This document shows positions 40,710-47,998 of a DNA stretch of 64,000 nucleotides, one piece after another (position 1 is the stretch's first letter; each line of letters opens with the position of its first letter). The notes below the pieces were generated by a model that saw only the letters and a program-made list of their open reading frames with translations, had not been told where the DNA came from and ran no database searches. This stretch comes from Candidatus Gallispira edinburgensis (GTDB lineage: Bacteria; Bacillota; Clostridia; Lachnospirales; CAG-274). The translations under genes were made by a program, and so were the position numbers. The stretch covers positions 1 through 64,000 of the forward strand of contig CAJFNV010000107.1 in the NCBI GenBank assembly GCA_904395805.1, in the 5' to 3' direction.

Positions 40710-42239
40710 TAAAATTCTGGGATATATTTTTATAGAGAAGGGAGCAGGCTTATTTCGTGTTCCCTTTTCTGTTTTTAGGTATGTTACTTTTTCCAGCAAT
40801 TCGTGGAGTATTTCATTCTTGATTTTAGGATCCGAAACATTGTGATATGTTTCAATTAATTTTTCTGTGTTGGGAATATAATTGTTTAATATATTGTTTT
40901 CATTCAGCTCGTTTTCGTACTCCTGCTGAGCTTTATTCAGAGCCTTTGTTGTTTCATTTATATCGTTTTGTATTGTGGTATTTCTTTGTTTAAATATATC
41001 TATTGTATAAACACCCTGCTCAAGCAGATCATAGGTATTTGTGAGCTGCTTGTTGAGCAAGGCAATTTTGTCTTTGTAATTCTTAATAATGCTTATATGG
41101 TTTGAATAGTCCTGCTGTGCATACTTATTTTCATAGTTCAATTTATAGTCATTAAACCAGCCTTCGAGCATTTCAATTACTGCCTTTTCTATCAGCTCAA
41201 TTTTGCCGGATATGTTTGTACAATGGTTGTTCGAGCAGCGAAGAAAAAAGCCTGTATTAGAATAACATCTTGTCATTATGGCTCCGCATTTTTCACAGTA
41301 TACAAGTCTTGCAAGAGGATTTTTAATATCTTTGTTGCTTGCAACCGGAGGAATATATTTACCTTTTAAAATTTCCTGAGCTTTATTAAAGGTGTCCTCT
41401 GATATTATAGCGGGGTGGAGCCCGTCTATCAGCATATATTCGTCAGGTTTACGTTTTGGGCGGTGCTCTACGATTTTACCATCCTCAATAGCCTTATTGA
41501 CCTTTCGCCACTGCCAACGTATTTTACCGATATATGTTGGGTTGGTAAGTATGTCTTTAATTGTGCTGCGGCTCCAATTTTTGGAGATTGCAGGCTTTAT
41601 CCCCATTGCATCCAATCTTTTTGCTATAAGCTGCATGCCTATAGGGTTTCTGCTGTCAATGTAGAGGCTGTAGATCAGCTTCACTGTATCAGCATCTTTG
41701 TTAGGCTCCAGCGTGTAGCCCTTTGCGCCTTTGATTTTGACCTTGTCATAGCCAAAAGGTGCCGTACCGGCTATGTATTTGCCTTCCTGTACGGATGCAA
41801 TTCGACCTCTCTGGATTCGCCTGTTAATGGTTTTGTATTCCCTTCTTGACATAAACAAACCAAATTCAAAATATTCCTCATCAAATTCGTTTGACGGATC
41901 ATAGGTCTTGTTCGGGGTTATGATCAGAGTGTTTGAAAACTGGAAAGCTTCGGCAACAATGCCCTGATCCTTTGTGTTACCACGGGCAAGACGTTCAACT
42001 TCCATTACGAGTACGCCTTCATATGCTCCTGCTTCAACAGCTTTCAGGAGTTTTTGCATTTCAGGTCTTGCCTCTATTGTTTCACCACTGACCACTTCTC
42101 TGTATATATCGGATATAGCCAGATTTTTCTTTTTTGCAAGGTCAAGGAGTGCTTTTTCATGGCGTGCCAAAGTTTCGGCTTCACCCAATTGTTCAAGTTC
42201 TCTGTCCTTACGGCTCTTTCTTAAGTAAATTGCGTACAT
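40695..42239 (-). CDS. Large serine recombinase (prophage integrase)
   Basis: 514 residues. The resolvase catalytic domain has YLRKSRKDREL (Ser9 nucleophile) and VMEVERLARG; then the recombinase domain (about 160-270, GYDKVKIKGAKGY, ARRLD-like and SRSTIKDILTNPTYIG), a zinc ribbon (CEKCGAIM...CSNNHC, about 315-345) and a coiled coil (about 370-460). It integrates and, with a directionality factor, excises the prophage. ATG 42239 has AAAGGGAAGTG; the longer frame enters the promoter. The gene ends less than 40 bases from the junction, the normal place for such enzymes. Confidence 0.93.
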   Translation of the reverse strand: MYAIYLRKSRKDRELEQLGEAETLARHEKALLDLAKKKNLAISDIYREVVSGETIEARPEMQKLLKAVEAGAYEGVLVMEVERLARGNTKDQGIVAEAFQFSNTLIITPNKTYDPSNEFDEEYFEFGLFMSRREYKTINRRIQRGRIASVQEGKYIAGTAPFGYDKVKIKGAKGYTLEPNKDADTVKLIYSLYIDSRNPIGMQLIAKRLDAMGIKPAISKNWSRSTIKDILTNPTYIGKIRWQWRKVNKAIEDGKIVEHRPKRKPDEYMLIDGLHPAIISEDTFNKAQEILKGKYIPPVASNKDIKNPLARLVYCEKCGAIMTRCYSNTGFFLRCSNNHCTNISGKIELIEKAVIEMLEGWFNDYKLNYENKYAQQDYSNHISIIKNYKDKIALLNKQLTNTYDLLEQGVYTIDIFKQRNTTIQNDINETTKALNKAQQEYENELNENNILNNYIPNTEKLIETYHNVSDPKIKNEILHELLEKVTYLKTEKGTRNKPAPFSIKIYPRILKSQS

Positions 42240-42290
42240 TATATCACTTCCCTTTAAAAATTTGTGTAGCAAAATAAAAGGATATATGAT

Positions 42291-42317
42291 ATAATATGCT
42301 TGTGTGGGGCATATTAT
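42291..42317. promoter_or_regulatory. Inverted repeat over two opposed -10 boxes
   Basis: ATAATATGC (42291-42299) and GCATATTAT (42309-42317) are a perfect 9-bp inverted repeat. One arm overlaps TATAAT on plus (42290-42295, with TGA before it, extended -10); the other overlaps TATAAT on minus (42318-42313) facing the recombinase gene. This looks like a shared operator. Confidence 0.5.
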
Positions 42318-42377
42318 AGATAATCCTTTTATCTGTAATTGTCTTAGGATCCTCCTGTTGGCGCAGGGGGATTTTTT
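42302..42377 (+). ncRNA. Candidate small RNA between the recombinase and immA
   Basis: A plus-strand extended -10 (TGA-TATAAT at 42290-42295) is followed by about 75 bases ending in an intrinsic terminator: ATCCTCCTG/CAGGGGGAT (42349-42372) and six T. Both neighbouring genes are on minus, and the T-run serves only the plus strand, so the terminator needs a plus transcript. It has no open frame. GATAA/TTATC at 42320-42334 makes a small extra hairpin. Confidence 0.45.
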
Positions 42378-42388
42378 ATTTTTAGCAT

Positions 42389-42979
42389 TTATTGTTTGTT
42401 AGAATCTATGTAATCCTTGAATTGACTATATACCTGTCTTTCAAGAGGATGCTTATTATACATACCTCTTTTATTCAATTCAGTTAGCCTTTTAAACCTA
42501 ATTTCTGCAGATTGCAAAGATACATTGCATATTTCTGCTATTTGCTCCGGTGAGCTCATATTTAAGCTATGCAACACTGTAGCAGGCATTAGTAAGTCCC
42601 TCGCAAAAATGTTGGCAGCAGTTTCGTTCGGATCCTCTTTGTTATCAATTTCAGAATTTCTATAATTTGTATGTCCCTTTGTGTTATGTCCTAATAGGCA
42701 GTGTCCTAGTTCGTGGGCAATTGTAAATCGGATCCTTCCATTGTTTTGAACGTTATCATTATAGTAAATAATGTGTTTTCTGAGAATAGGTTTATATAAT
42801 GAGAACCCGTCTGTATCCGGAATATTTAATTCTTGCACATATTTGCTCTCTGAGTATTTAATTACTTTAATGTTATAATGCTTAGCAATTAACATCAGAT
42901 TTACAGGCAAAGAATCTATTTTACACCTTATTAGTGCCTCCCAAGCCTTATCCCTTGAATTCTTATATATCTGGTACAT
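42389..42979 (-). CDS. ImmA/IrrE-type zinc metallopeptidase
   Basis: 196 residues. The zinc motif HELGHCLLGH (about 89-98) is followed by the downstream Glu in ETAANIFARDLLMP. ImmA proteases cleave their cognate phage or ICE repressor on induction. It lies just downstream of the repressor gene on the same strand, the standard arrangement, so the neighbour is its likely substrate. Confidence 0.87.
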   Translation of the reverse strand: MYQIYKNSRDKAWEALIRCKIDSLPVNLMLIAKHYNIKVIKYSESKYVQELNIPDTDGFSLYKPILRKHIIYYNDNVQNNGRIRFTIAHELGHCLLGHNTKGHTNYRNSEIDNKEDPNETAANIFARDLLMPATVLHSLNMSSPEQIAEICNVSLQSAEIRFKRLTELNKRGMYNKHPLERQVYSQFKDYIDSNKQ

Positions 42980-43049
42980 TATACCACCTCCACCCTATAT
43001 TTTAGGGTAGAGGAGATATATAAGTCATTAGGAGATTACTGGAAATTAT

Positions 43050-43547
43050 TTATAAGAAATCAGGGTCCTTTGCATTCCTAATATCTTCATCTATCGCTTC
43101 GCTGTCTGGTAGCTCGTTTATATTTCCGTGTCGAGCAGCAGCACTTAAACTGTTATTAATTTTGGAATACTTAGGTAGATATGTAAGTTCTTCGACACGT
43201 TTAACTGCTTCTTGTTTTCCGACATCATTAAGCATCTCCAAGTATGAGTTAATTTCTACAAGAAAACTTTTATTTATCGCATTTAATATACTGTCATATT
43301 CAGGCTCAAGAGTTACTTCCTGCTCAGAATCTAATGCAGATAATAGATCGGTTAATGATATATTTAAACCTTTGGCGATTTTATTAAATGTTTGGATAGA
43401 TGGCTTGATTTGTTTAGTTTTGTTTTTATCTACATCAGATTCTAGTTTTGAAATGTAAGCCTTACTTAGCCCACATCTATTAGCCAACTCCTCCATCGAA
43501 ATATTATGTTCTCTTCTATAAATGTTAATGAATTCACCAATTTTCAA
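43050..43547 (-). CDS. CI-type phage repressor (XRE family)
   Basis: 165 residues. An XRE HTH (about 1-60; INIYRREHNISMEELANRCGLSKAYISKLE) and a C-terminal region of about 100 residues without the LexA-type protease site, fitting regulation by ImmA. I chose TTG 43547, eight bases after AAGGAGG; the longer frame reads through that ribosome site. Maintains lysogeny, presumably by binding the GTTTAC/GTTAAC dyads at 43563-43956. Confidence 0.82.
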   Translation of the reverse strand: MKIGEFINIYRREHNISMEELANRCGLSKAYISKLESDVDKNKTKQIKPSIQTFNKIAKGLNISLTDLLSALDSEQEVTLEPEYDSILNAINKSFLVEINSYLEMLNDVGKQEAVKRVEELTYLPKYSKINNSLSAAARHGNINELPDSEAIDEDIRNAKDPDFL

Positions 43548-43562
43548 TCGTTTCACCTCCTT

Positions 43563-43705
43563 GTTTACTATATTATACAATCAAGTTAATTACAATTCAA
43601 TATACTAAATATACAAATTTATGGCTGTTTACTACAGTGAACTTTGTTGAATATTCTCTGTTAACTATAGTTGACAAATGATGTTAACTGTGGTAAACTG
43701 TAAAC
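43563..43705. promoter_or_regulatory. Lysis-lysogeny switch: divergent promoters and operators
   Basis: Three 16-bp dyads share a form near GTTAACTRYAGTTAAC: 43627-43642, 43660-43675 and 43683-43698; a weaker one is at 43563-43578. Rightward promoter: TTGACA (43671-43676), 17 bases, TAAACT (43694-43699), overlapped by the second and third dyads. A leftward promoter for the repressor has TTGAAT, 17 bases, TATAAT on minus, with the weak dyad over its -10. Dyad starts are 33 and 23 bases apart, roughly whole helical turns. Confidence 0.7.
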
Positions 43706-43724
43706 ATCAAAAGGAGGTGACAAT

Positions 43725-43916
43725 ATGGGATATAAAATTAAAGAAATAAGAACAGCAAAAAAAATATCACAGCAGGAATTAGCGGAGAAGGCTAATGTGT
43801 CAAGAACTATAATATCTCAATTAGAAAATGGAGTGAGAACTGTAACCAAAACAGATACACTTATAAAAATTGCGGACGCATTAGGAGTAAAGGTTGAAGA
43901 TATTTTTTTTACATGA
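43725..43916 (+). CDS. Cro-type XRE regulator
   Basis: 63 residues, a single HTH domain (IKEIRTAKKISQQELAEKANVSRTIISQLENG). Size and position opposite the repressor suggest a Cro role in starting lytic growth. AAAGGAGGTG lies before the ATG. Confidence 0.82.
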   Translation: MGYKIKEIRTAKKISQQELAEKANVSRTIISQLENGVRTVTKTDTLIKIADALGVKVEDIFFT

Positions 43917-43919
43917 TTT

Positions 43920-43956
43920 GTCTACTATCGTAAACGATATGTGTTTAGTAGTTAAC
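43920..43956. promoter_or_regulatory. Further operator-like dyads after the Cro gene
   Basis: GTCTACTATCGTAAAC (43920-43935) matches the 16-bp switch dyads; GTTTAGTAGTTAAC (43943-43956) has the same half-sites with a shorter centre. They could repress the small gene at 43981 and those after it. Confidence 0.5.
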
Positions 43957-43980
43957 AAAATCAGCGTAGGGGGTGAGATA

Positions 43981-44097
43981 ATGAGCAGAAAAAGAAAAAC
44001 AGAAATTAAACCAACGGTACTGTGCTTAATTTCTGTTGTAAGTATGGTTGTGTCAATAGCTTGCTTTGCATTTAATTTATATTTTTACATGAATTAA
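43981..44097 (+). CDS. Small membrane protein
   Basis: 38 residues: a basic start (MSRKRKTEIKP) followed by one membrane helix (VLCLISVVSMVVSIACFAF). GGGGGTGAGATA precedes the ATG. It is the first gene after Cro under the extra operators. Function unknown; small phage membrane proteins may act in exclusion. Confidence 0.6.
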   Translation: MSRKRKTEIKPTVLCLISVVSMVVSIACFAFNLYFYMN

Positions 44098-44348
44098 ATA
44101 ATATAAGGTATCAGTGATAATATCACTGAAAGCACAGCAAATACAGCAGCAACGATGGTACAAATATATGTGATATTATTGCGTGTTTTGTTTTTATTTT
44201 CTTGCTCCTGTAAATATTTGATTATATGAATGTAATCAGAGACTGATGATTCTTGTATATAGTCAATATATTCTTGAGGTATTTTTTCAGTTTCATTTAA
44301 AGTTTCAGCTTGTTTGATTGAATCATCTATTGTGTATTTTTCAGACAT
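44094..44348 (-). CDS. Small tail-anchored membrane protein
   Basis: 84 residues, acidic N-terminal region and one C-terminal membrane segment (TYICTIVAAVFAVLSVILSLI). AGAAAGGAAAAATT precedes the ATG. It converges on the small gene at 43981 and overlaps it by four bases. A minus-strand gene inside the early region of a prophage could be expressed in the lysogen; function unknown. Confidence 0.6.
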   Translation of the reverse strand: MSEKYTIDDSIKQAETLNETEKIPQEYIDYIQESSVSDYIHIIKYLQEQENKNKTRNNITYICTIVAAVFAVLSVILSLIPYII

Positions 44349-44474
44349 AATTTTTCCTTTCTATATTTATTTTGAACCGGTAATTATAGGTAAATTATAG
44401 CAGAGAATAAAGAAAATGTAAATGATTGTAATTGTACAAGTTGTTTTATTTATAAAATAAAGTGAGGTGATTTT

Positions 44475-44645
44475 ATGTTAATAGAGAAAGCAAAATGCAA
44501 GACCGTAAACGCTACATATGAAGTTTATGACGATTATGCAAAGCCATATTCGCCTGAGGAAAAGGCAAGAATTGAAAAAAAGTGTTCCGAGATTGTTATG
44601 CGCCATTATGCAAAAGAAATAGCAAAGGAACAGGATACAGCCTGA
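44475..44645 (+). CDS. Small hypothetical phage protein
   Basis: 56 residues, charged, with a YSPEEKARIEKKCSEIVMRHYAKEIAKEQ helix-forming tail in which Lys and Glu alternate. GTGAGGTGATTTT lies before ATG 44475. The stop codon lies in the loop of a short hairpin, ACAGCC/GGCTGT. Family not recognised; such small early genes are common in Firmicute siphophages. Confidence 0.65.
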   Translation: MLIEKAKCKTVNATYEVYDDYAKPYSPEEKARIEKKCSEIVMRHYAKEIAKEQDTA

Positions 44646-44676
44646 GGGCTGTATAGTAGGACAAGCTATTAAACTA

Positions 44677-44842
44677 ACCTGAGTTGTCAGGGGCTGCCCT
44701 AAATACCCATAGTTAAAATCCTTCGCAATTTTAAGATACAAAATTATTATTTATACTAAAACGAAAGGAAGTGAAAATCCTTTCGTAGGGTGGCACCTAA
44801 AATCTAAAAACATCATTTAGGGCAGTCGCTGACAGCTCAGGT
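44677..44842 (+). ncRNA. Structured RNA element with 28-bp closing stem
   Basis: 44677-44704 pairs with 44815-44842 over 28 positions with two G-U pairs and one mismatch. The enclosed 110 bases hold a TTAAAAT/ATTTTAA hairpin near 44713 and a perfect ACGAAAGGA/TCCTTTCGT hairpin (44761-44786), then AGGGTGGCACC, which resembles the T-box sequence. The right arm can pair instead with CTGCCCTAA (44893-44901) inside the next gene. This looks like a regulatory leader or a separate RNA. Nothing else fills 44646-44861. Confidence 0.55.
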
Positions 44843-44861
44843 GTAAGTGGGAGGTGAGAGA

Positions 44862-45149
44862 ATGAACAAATACGGTAGACAGGCTTGCATAACTGCCCTA
44901 AGGGTAAGAAACCTTAATGCGCTGGGTATAAAGGTCGGTGACAGGGTCGCTGTCAGGCTGGGATATGAACCTGATGAGGACAAACGTTATGCGGTTCCCA
45001 AAGAGATTATAGGTGATGTGGCTGAAATTGATGCCAAAGGCAGATGGTTCAGAGTGATTACTAACGAAGGATTTTCAAGGTGCTGCCTATTTGCAAGTAC
45101 ATATGACAATGGCAGGAAGTTTGGATATAGGATTATAGGAAGGAAGTGA
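44862..45149 (+). CDS. Hypothetical phage protein, SH3-like pattern
   Basis: 95 residues. LGIKVGDRVAVRLGYEP...RYAVPKEIIGDVAEIDAKGRWFRVITNEGFSRC suggests a small beta barrel. GGGAGGTGAGAGA precedes ATG 44862. It is the gene directly behind the structured RNA element, whose right arm can pair with its codons 11-14. Function unknown. Confidence 0.65.
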   Translation: MNKYGRQACITALRVRNLNALGIKVGDRVAVRLGYEPDEDKRYAVPKEIIGDVAEIDAKGRWFRVITNEGFSRCCLFASTYDNGRKFGYRIIGRK

Positions 45150-45153
45150 GAGT

Positions 45154-45396
45154 GTGAAAACAAGATTACAGAGGGTAATGGAAGCCCACGGAGTAACTAA
45201 AGCAGATATAGCTGACCATTTAAGCGAATATCATAGAGTTAGTTATGCGATCTTGCATAATTATATCAATATATTGATTAAAGACGATAGTTTAACTGGT
45301 TATGATACATTGACAATTAAATGTTTAGCCGAAACCTGCAACTGTAGTACAGACTATCTATTAGGACTGTCGGAAAATATGAACCCAATAGGTTAA
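45154..45396 (+). CDS. Small HTH protein
   Basis: 80 residues. The pattern LQRVMEAHGVTKADIADHL...TIKCLAETCNCSTDYLLGLSE is that of an XRE-like HTH ending in the usual DYLLGLS phrase. GTG start with GGAAGTGA upstream. Perhaps a second early regulator. Confidence 0.6.
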   Translation: MKTRLQRVMEAHGVTKADIADHLSEYHRVSYAILHNYINILIKDDSLTGYDTLTIKCLAETCNCSTDYLLGLSENMNPIG

Positions 45397-45408
45397 GGGG
45401 GGAAGTAA

Positions 45409-45768
45409 TTGAAAAATATTTCTAAAGAAGAGACAAAATGTCTTAAAAGACTGGTAGAAAGGTCGATTACATTTAGGCACGATAATTATGGAGTGACAAT
45501 TAATTTTCATTGTCCTACACACCATGTGTGGGTTACAATACATGGGTTTCTGACAGATTGTAATAGAAAAATTGCTGATTCTGTTTGTGTGTTTGATTTT
45601 TATTATGGAAAAGCAAAAGATAAAGCAGTTAAAAAAATTACAGGAAAAATTATAAAGGTATTAAATGAACTTGAAACGGTTGAAAATATTAAAGATATAT
45701 CAACTAAAATACCACTCACATGTGGCAGGTTTGTGGATATGGATGAATTCGCAGGAGGTGAGAAATAA
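45409..45768 (+). CDS. Hypothetical phage protein
   Basis: 119 residues with a TTG start behind GGGGGGAAG. It has a His/Cys-containing middle (HCPTHHVWVTIHGFL) and a Lys-rich helical end. It abuts the next gene with no gap. No family recognised. Confidence 0.55.
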   Translation: MKNISKEETKCLKRLVERSITFRHDNYGVTINFHCPTHHVWVTIHGFLTDCNRKIADSVCVFDFYYGKAKDKAVKKITGKIIKVLNELETVENIKDISTKIPLTCGRFVDMDEFAGGEK

Positions 45769-45960
45769 GTGAAAAAGTTTTTGTTTGACATGGCAGAGGT
45801 CGGAAAAGACTTCTGGAACGGTTTCGTGTGGATCGTAGAAGCAGCAGACGAGCTTGGCTGCATTGCAGGGACAAAGCTTGCAGAGTTTACTAGGAAGAGA
45901 AGAACAGCAAGGTTGACTGTTGCAACACCCAGTGTAAAAAGAAACTGCATAAAAGAATAG
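45769..45960 (+). CDS. Small hypothetical phage protein
   Basis: 63 residues with a GTG start; AGGAGG lies inside the previous gene. The N-terminal half is an amphipathic helix (FDMAEVGKDFWNGFVWIVEAADELG), the C-terminal part is basic. The TAG stop runs into a hairpin. Function unknown. Confidence 0.55.
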   Translation: MKKFLFDMAEVGKDFWNGFVWIVEAADELGCIAGTKLAEFTRKRRTARLTVATPSVKRNCIKE

Positions 45961-46048
45961 CCCTTGTATTGGCGTACAAGGGCAGGTAAGCAGAAAGCTT
46001 ACAGAGAAAATGTCACTTATATTATACAGCAGAAAGGAGAAAATGTCA
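45960..46048 (+). promoter_or_regulatory. Tandem hairpins and duplicated leader before gam
   Basis: GCCCTTGTA/TACAAGGGC (45960-45983, perfect 9 bp, no T-run) and GTAAGC/GCTTAC (45987-46003). GAGAAAATGTCA then occurs twice, near 46005 and 46037, the second just before the gam start. These may be RNA-processing or translation-control elements. Confidence 0.4.
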
Positions 46049-46049
46049 A

Positions 46050-46598
46050 ATGAACGAGTACATAAAAGATGAATTAGATGAAATTAATGAGGACAGAGAA
46101 AATAAAACTTTTAAAGTTACGGATCTCAGCAGTGCAAACTGGGCATTTAGAAAGCTTTCAGCATTAAACCGTGAAAAAAGCGAAATACAGGCTTTAGCCC
46201 AGAATGAGACTGACAGAATTGAAGAGTGGAAAATAAAGAAAACACAATCAATAGACAGGGATATTGCTTATTTTGAAAGTATTATTGCAGAGTATTACAT
46301 AAAGGAAAGGGATAATGACCCTAACTTTAGGCTGTCAACGCCTTACGGTAAAGTGGCAAGTAAATTAAGTACAAACTGGCAGTATGATGAGGAAACACTG
46401 TTTGAAGAACTTAAAGGCAGTGAATTTATAAGAACTAAGACAACGGAATCAATAGACAAAGTGTCTTTAAGGAAAATTGCAACTGTGCTTGAGGATGGAA
46501 GGGTTGTAATGCCTGACGGAGTGATTTTAGAGGGAGTTACAGCAGAGAAAAAGCTTAGTGTAGCTGTTAAGCCTGCAGAGAATTCATATGTAAGGTAG
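46050..46598 (+). CDS. Host-nuclease inhibitor Gam-like protein
   Basis: 182 residues. The pattern ANWAFRKLSALNREKSEIQALAQNETDRIEEW, a long coiled coil, and a beta C-terminal part (STPYGKVASKLSTNW) match Mu-type Gam proteins of Firmicute phages. Gam binds DNA ends and blocks host exonucleases. It leads the recombination module. AAAGGAG is upstream. Confidence 0.78.
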   Translation: MNEYIKDELDEINEDRENKTFKVTDLSSANWAFRKLSALNREKSEIQALAQNETDRIEEWKIKKTQSIDRDIAYFESIIAEYYIKERDNDPNFRLSTPYGKVASKLSTNWQYDEETLFEELKGSEFIRTKTTESIDKVSLRKIATVLEDGRVVMPDGVILEGVTAEKKLSVAVKPAENSYVR

Positions 46599-46607
46599 GT
46601 GATCGGT

Positions 46608-47405
46608 ATGGAGTATACGTTCAGAACACTGCGTGCTGACGAAATAGACGTGCGTGTAGCGACAACGAAAAGTGACGGAATGGGACTTCTGCTTTACAAG
46701 GATGCGAGGTGTGACATGAATATCCTTGATGAAACCTTTGGTGTAAGCAGATGGCAGAGAGTTCACGAACTGATAAATGGCAATCTGTTTTGTAGCGTAG
46801 GCATTAATTTCCCGGATGCCAATGGTAATGAACATTGGGTGTGGAAGCAGGATGTAGGGACTGAAAGCTATACAGAAAAAGAAAAAGGACAAGCCTCAGA
46901 CAGCTTTAAAAGAGCTTGCTTTAACTGGGGGATTGGCAGAGAGCTTTATACAGCACCTTTTATCTGGGTTACAGGTTGTGATAAGTATGACAAATTTAAG
47001 GTTAAGGAAATTGCATATTCAGAAAACAGGAAAATCAATAAATTGGTGATCGTTAAGGTTAAATATGATAATGAAATTGTTGTTTATGAGTTTGACACAG
47101 GCAAGCCAAAGACTGAAGCTAAGGCTAAGACTGAAACTAAGCCAAAGGCAGAAACTAAGGCTAAGAGCGAACCTGACAAACCTAAAACTGACGAAAGGAT
47201 GCGCAACATTGACCTGATGTATGCTACAGCTGAAAATAACGGCTTTAACAAAGAAGAGCTTACGATAATTGTGATGGGCAAATATAAAATAAAACCAAGT
47301 GAAATGTCATCCGAACAGGCTATTGAATGTGCAAACAACATTGTTACAAGTCCCGTTAAATTAAAACATTGGCTTGAAAAGCAGAAAGAAAAGGGAATTG
47401 CTTAA
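46608..47405 (+). CDS. Rad52/Sak-like single-strand annealing protein
   Basis: 265 residues. DEIDVRVATTKSDG, LLLYKDARCDMNILDETFG and KGQASDSFKRACFNWGIGRELY correspond to the conserved core of the Rad52-like phage annealing proteins (Sak). A Lys/Thr/Glu/Pro repeat linker (about 165-195) follows, with a short helical tail. It would promote phage recombination along with SSB. ATG 46608 is spaced better from AGGTGA than the GTG at 46599. It ends in TAATG overlap with the next gene. Confidence 0.7.
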   Translation: MEYTFRTLRADEIDVRVATTKSDGMGLLLYKDARCDMNILDETFGVSRWQRVHELINGNLFCSVGINFPDANGNEHWVWKQDVGTESYTEKEKGQASDSFKRACFNWGIGRELYTAPFIWVTGCDKYDKFKVKEIAYSENRKINKLVIVKVKYDNEIVVYEFDTGKPKTEAKAKTETKPKAETKAKSEPDKPKTDERMRNIDLMYATAENNGFNKEELTIIVMGKYKIKPSEMSSEQAIECANNIVTSPVKLKHWLEKQKEKGIA

Positions 47406-47998
47406 TGGTTGAATTCAAGGGCAGATACATAGGAATGGCTAAAAGCCTTACCAATAATAAGATAGAGTTATATCTTGAAGTTGCAGAGCCTGACAAAGCA
47501 AAGACTATTGACAGTGAGCTTGCCGGAAAAGGTGAGCTTACTATTGAGATAAAGAAATATCGTAAAAAGCGAAGCCTTGATGCTAATGCGTACTTTTGGG
47601 CATTGGTTGATAAGCTGTCAGTAAAAACAGGTCAGGACAGAATACAGATATACAGAAACGCCATAAAAGATATAGGCGGTGTGTCTGAAATCATATGCCT
47701 AAAAAGCGAGGCTGCAAATAGGCTTTGTGAAGTTTGGTCTGAGAAAGGCATAGGCTGGCAGGCAGATGTAATGCCCAGTAAACTAAGGGGCTGCAAGAAT
47801 GTAATTTTATATTATGGCAGCAGTACATACAACACTGAGCAGATGAGCCGGTTAATAGACAATATTGTGCAGGATTGCAAAGCTGTAGGTATTGAGACAA
47901 TGACACCTGCAGAACTTGCTGTATTAAAGGCTGCATGGGGAAAGGAGAAAAAGAGTGAACATAACAATTTTAATGGGAAGGCTTGCAAGGAATCCTGA
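47405..47998 (+). CDS. Phage recombination-module protein, NinB-like pattern
   Basis: 197 residues. The phrase KYRKKRSLDANAYFWALVDKL is typical of a phage protein group sometimes described as NinB/YqaN-like; the rest (EVWSEKGIGWQADVM, YGSSTYNTEQMSRLIDNIVQDCKAVGIE) also fits that group. It is thought to aid recombination, but evidence is thin. Its last 44 bases overlap ssb. Confidence 0.55.
   Translation: MVEFKGRYIGMAKSLTNNKIELYLEVAEPDKAKTIDSELAGKGELTIEIKKYRKKRSLDANAYFWALVDKLSVKTGQDRIQIYRNAIKDIGGVSEIICLKSEAANRLCEVWSEKGIGWQADVMPSKLRGCKNVILYYGSSTYNTEQMSRLIDNIVQDCKAVGIETMTPAELAVLKAAWGKEKKSEHNNFNGKACKES

Noticed and set aside
42300-42390. Small protein gene between the recombinase and immA
   Set aside because: No ATG frame with a ribosome site on plus; the possible GTG frame stops after five codons.
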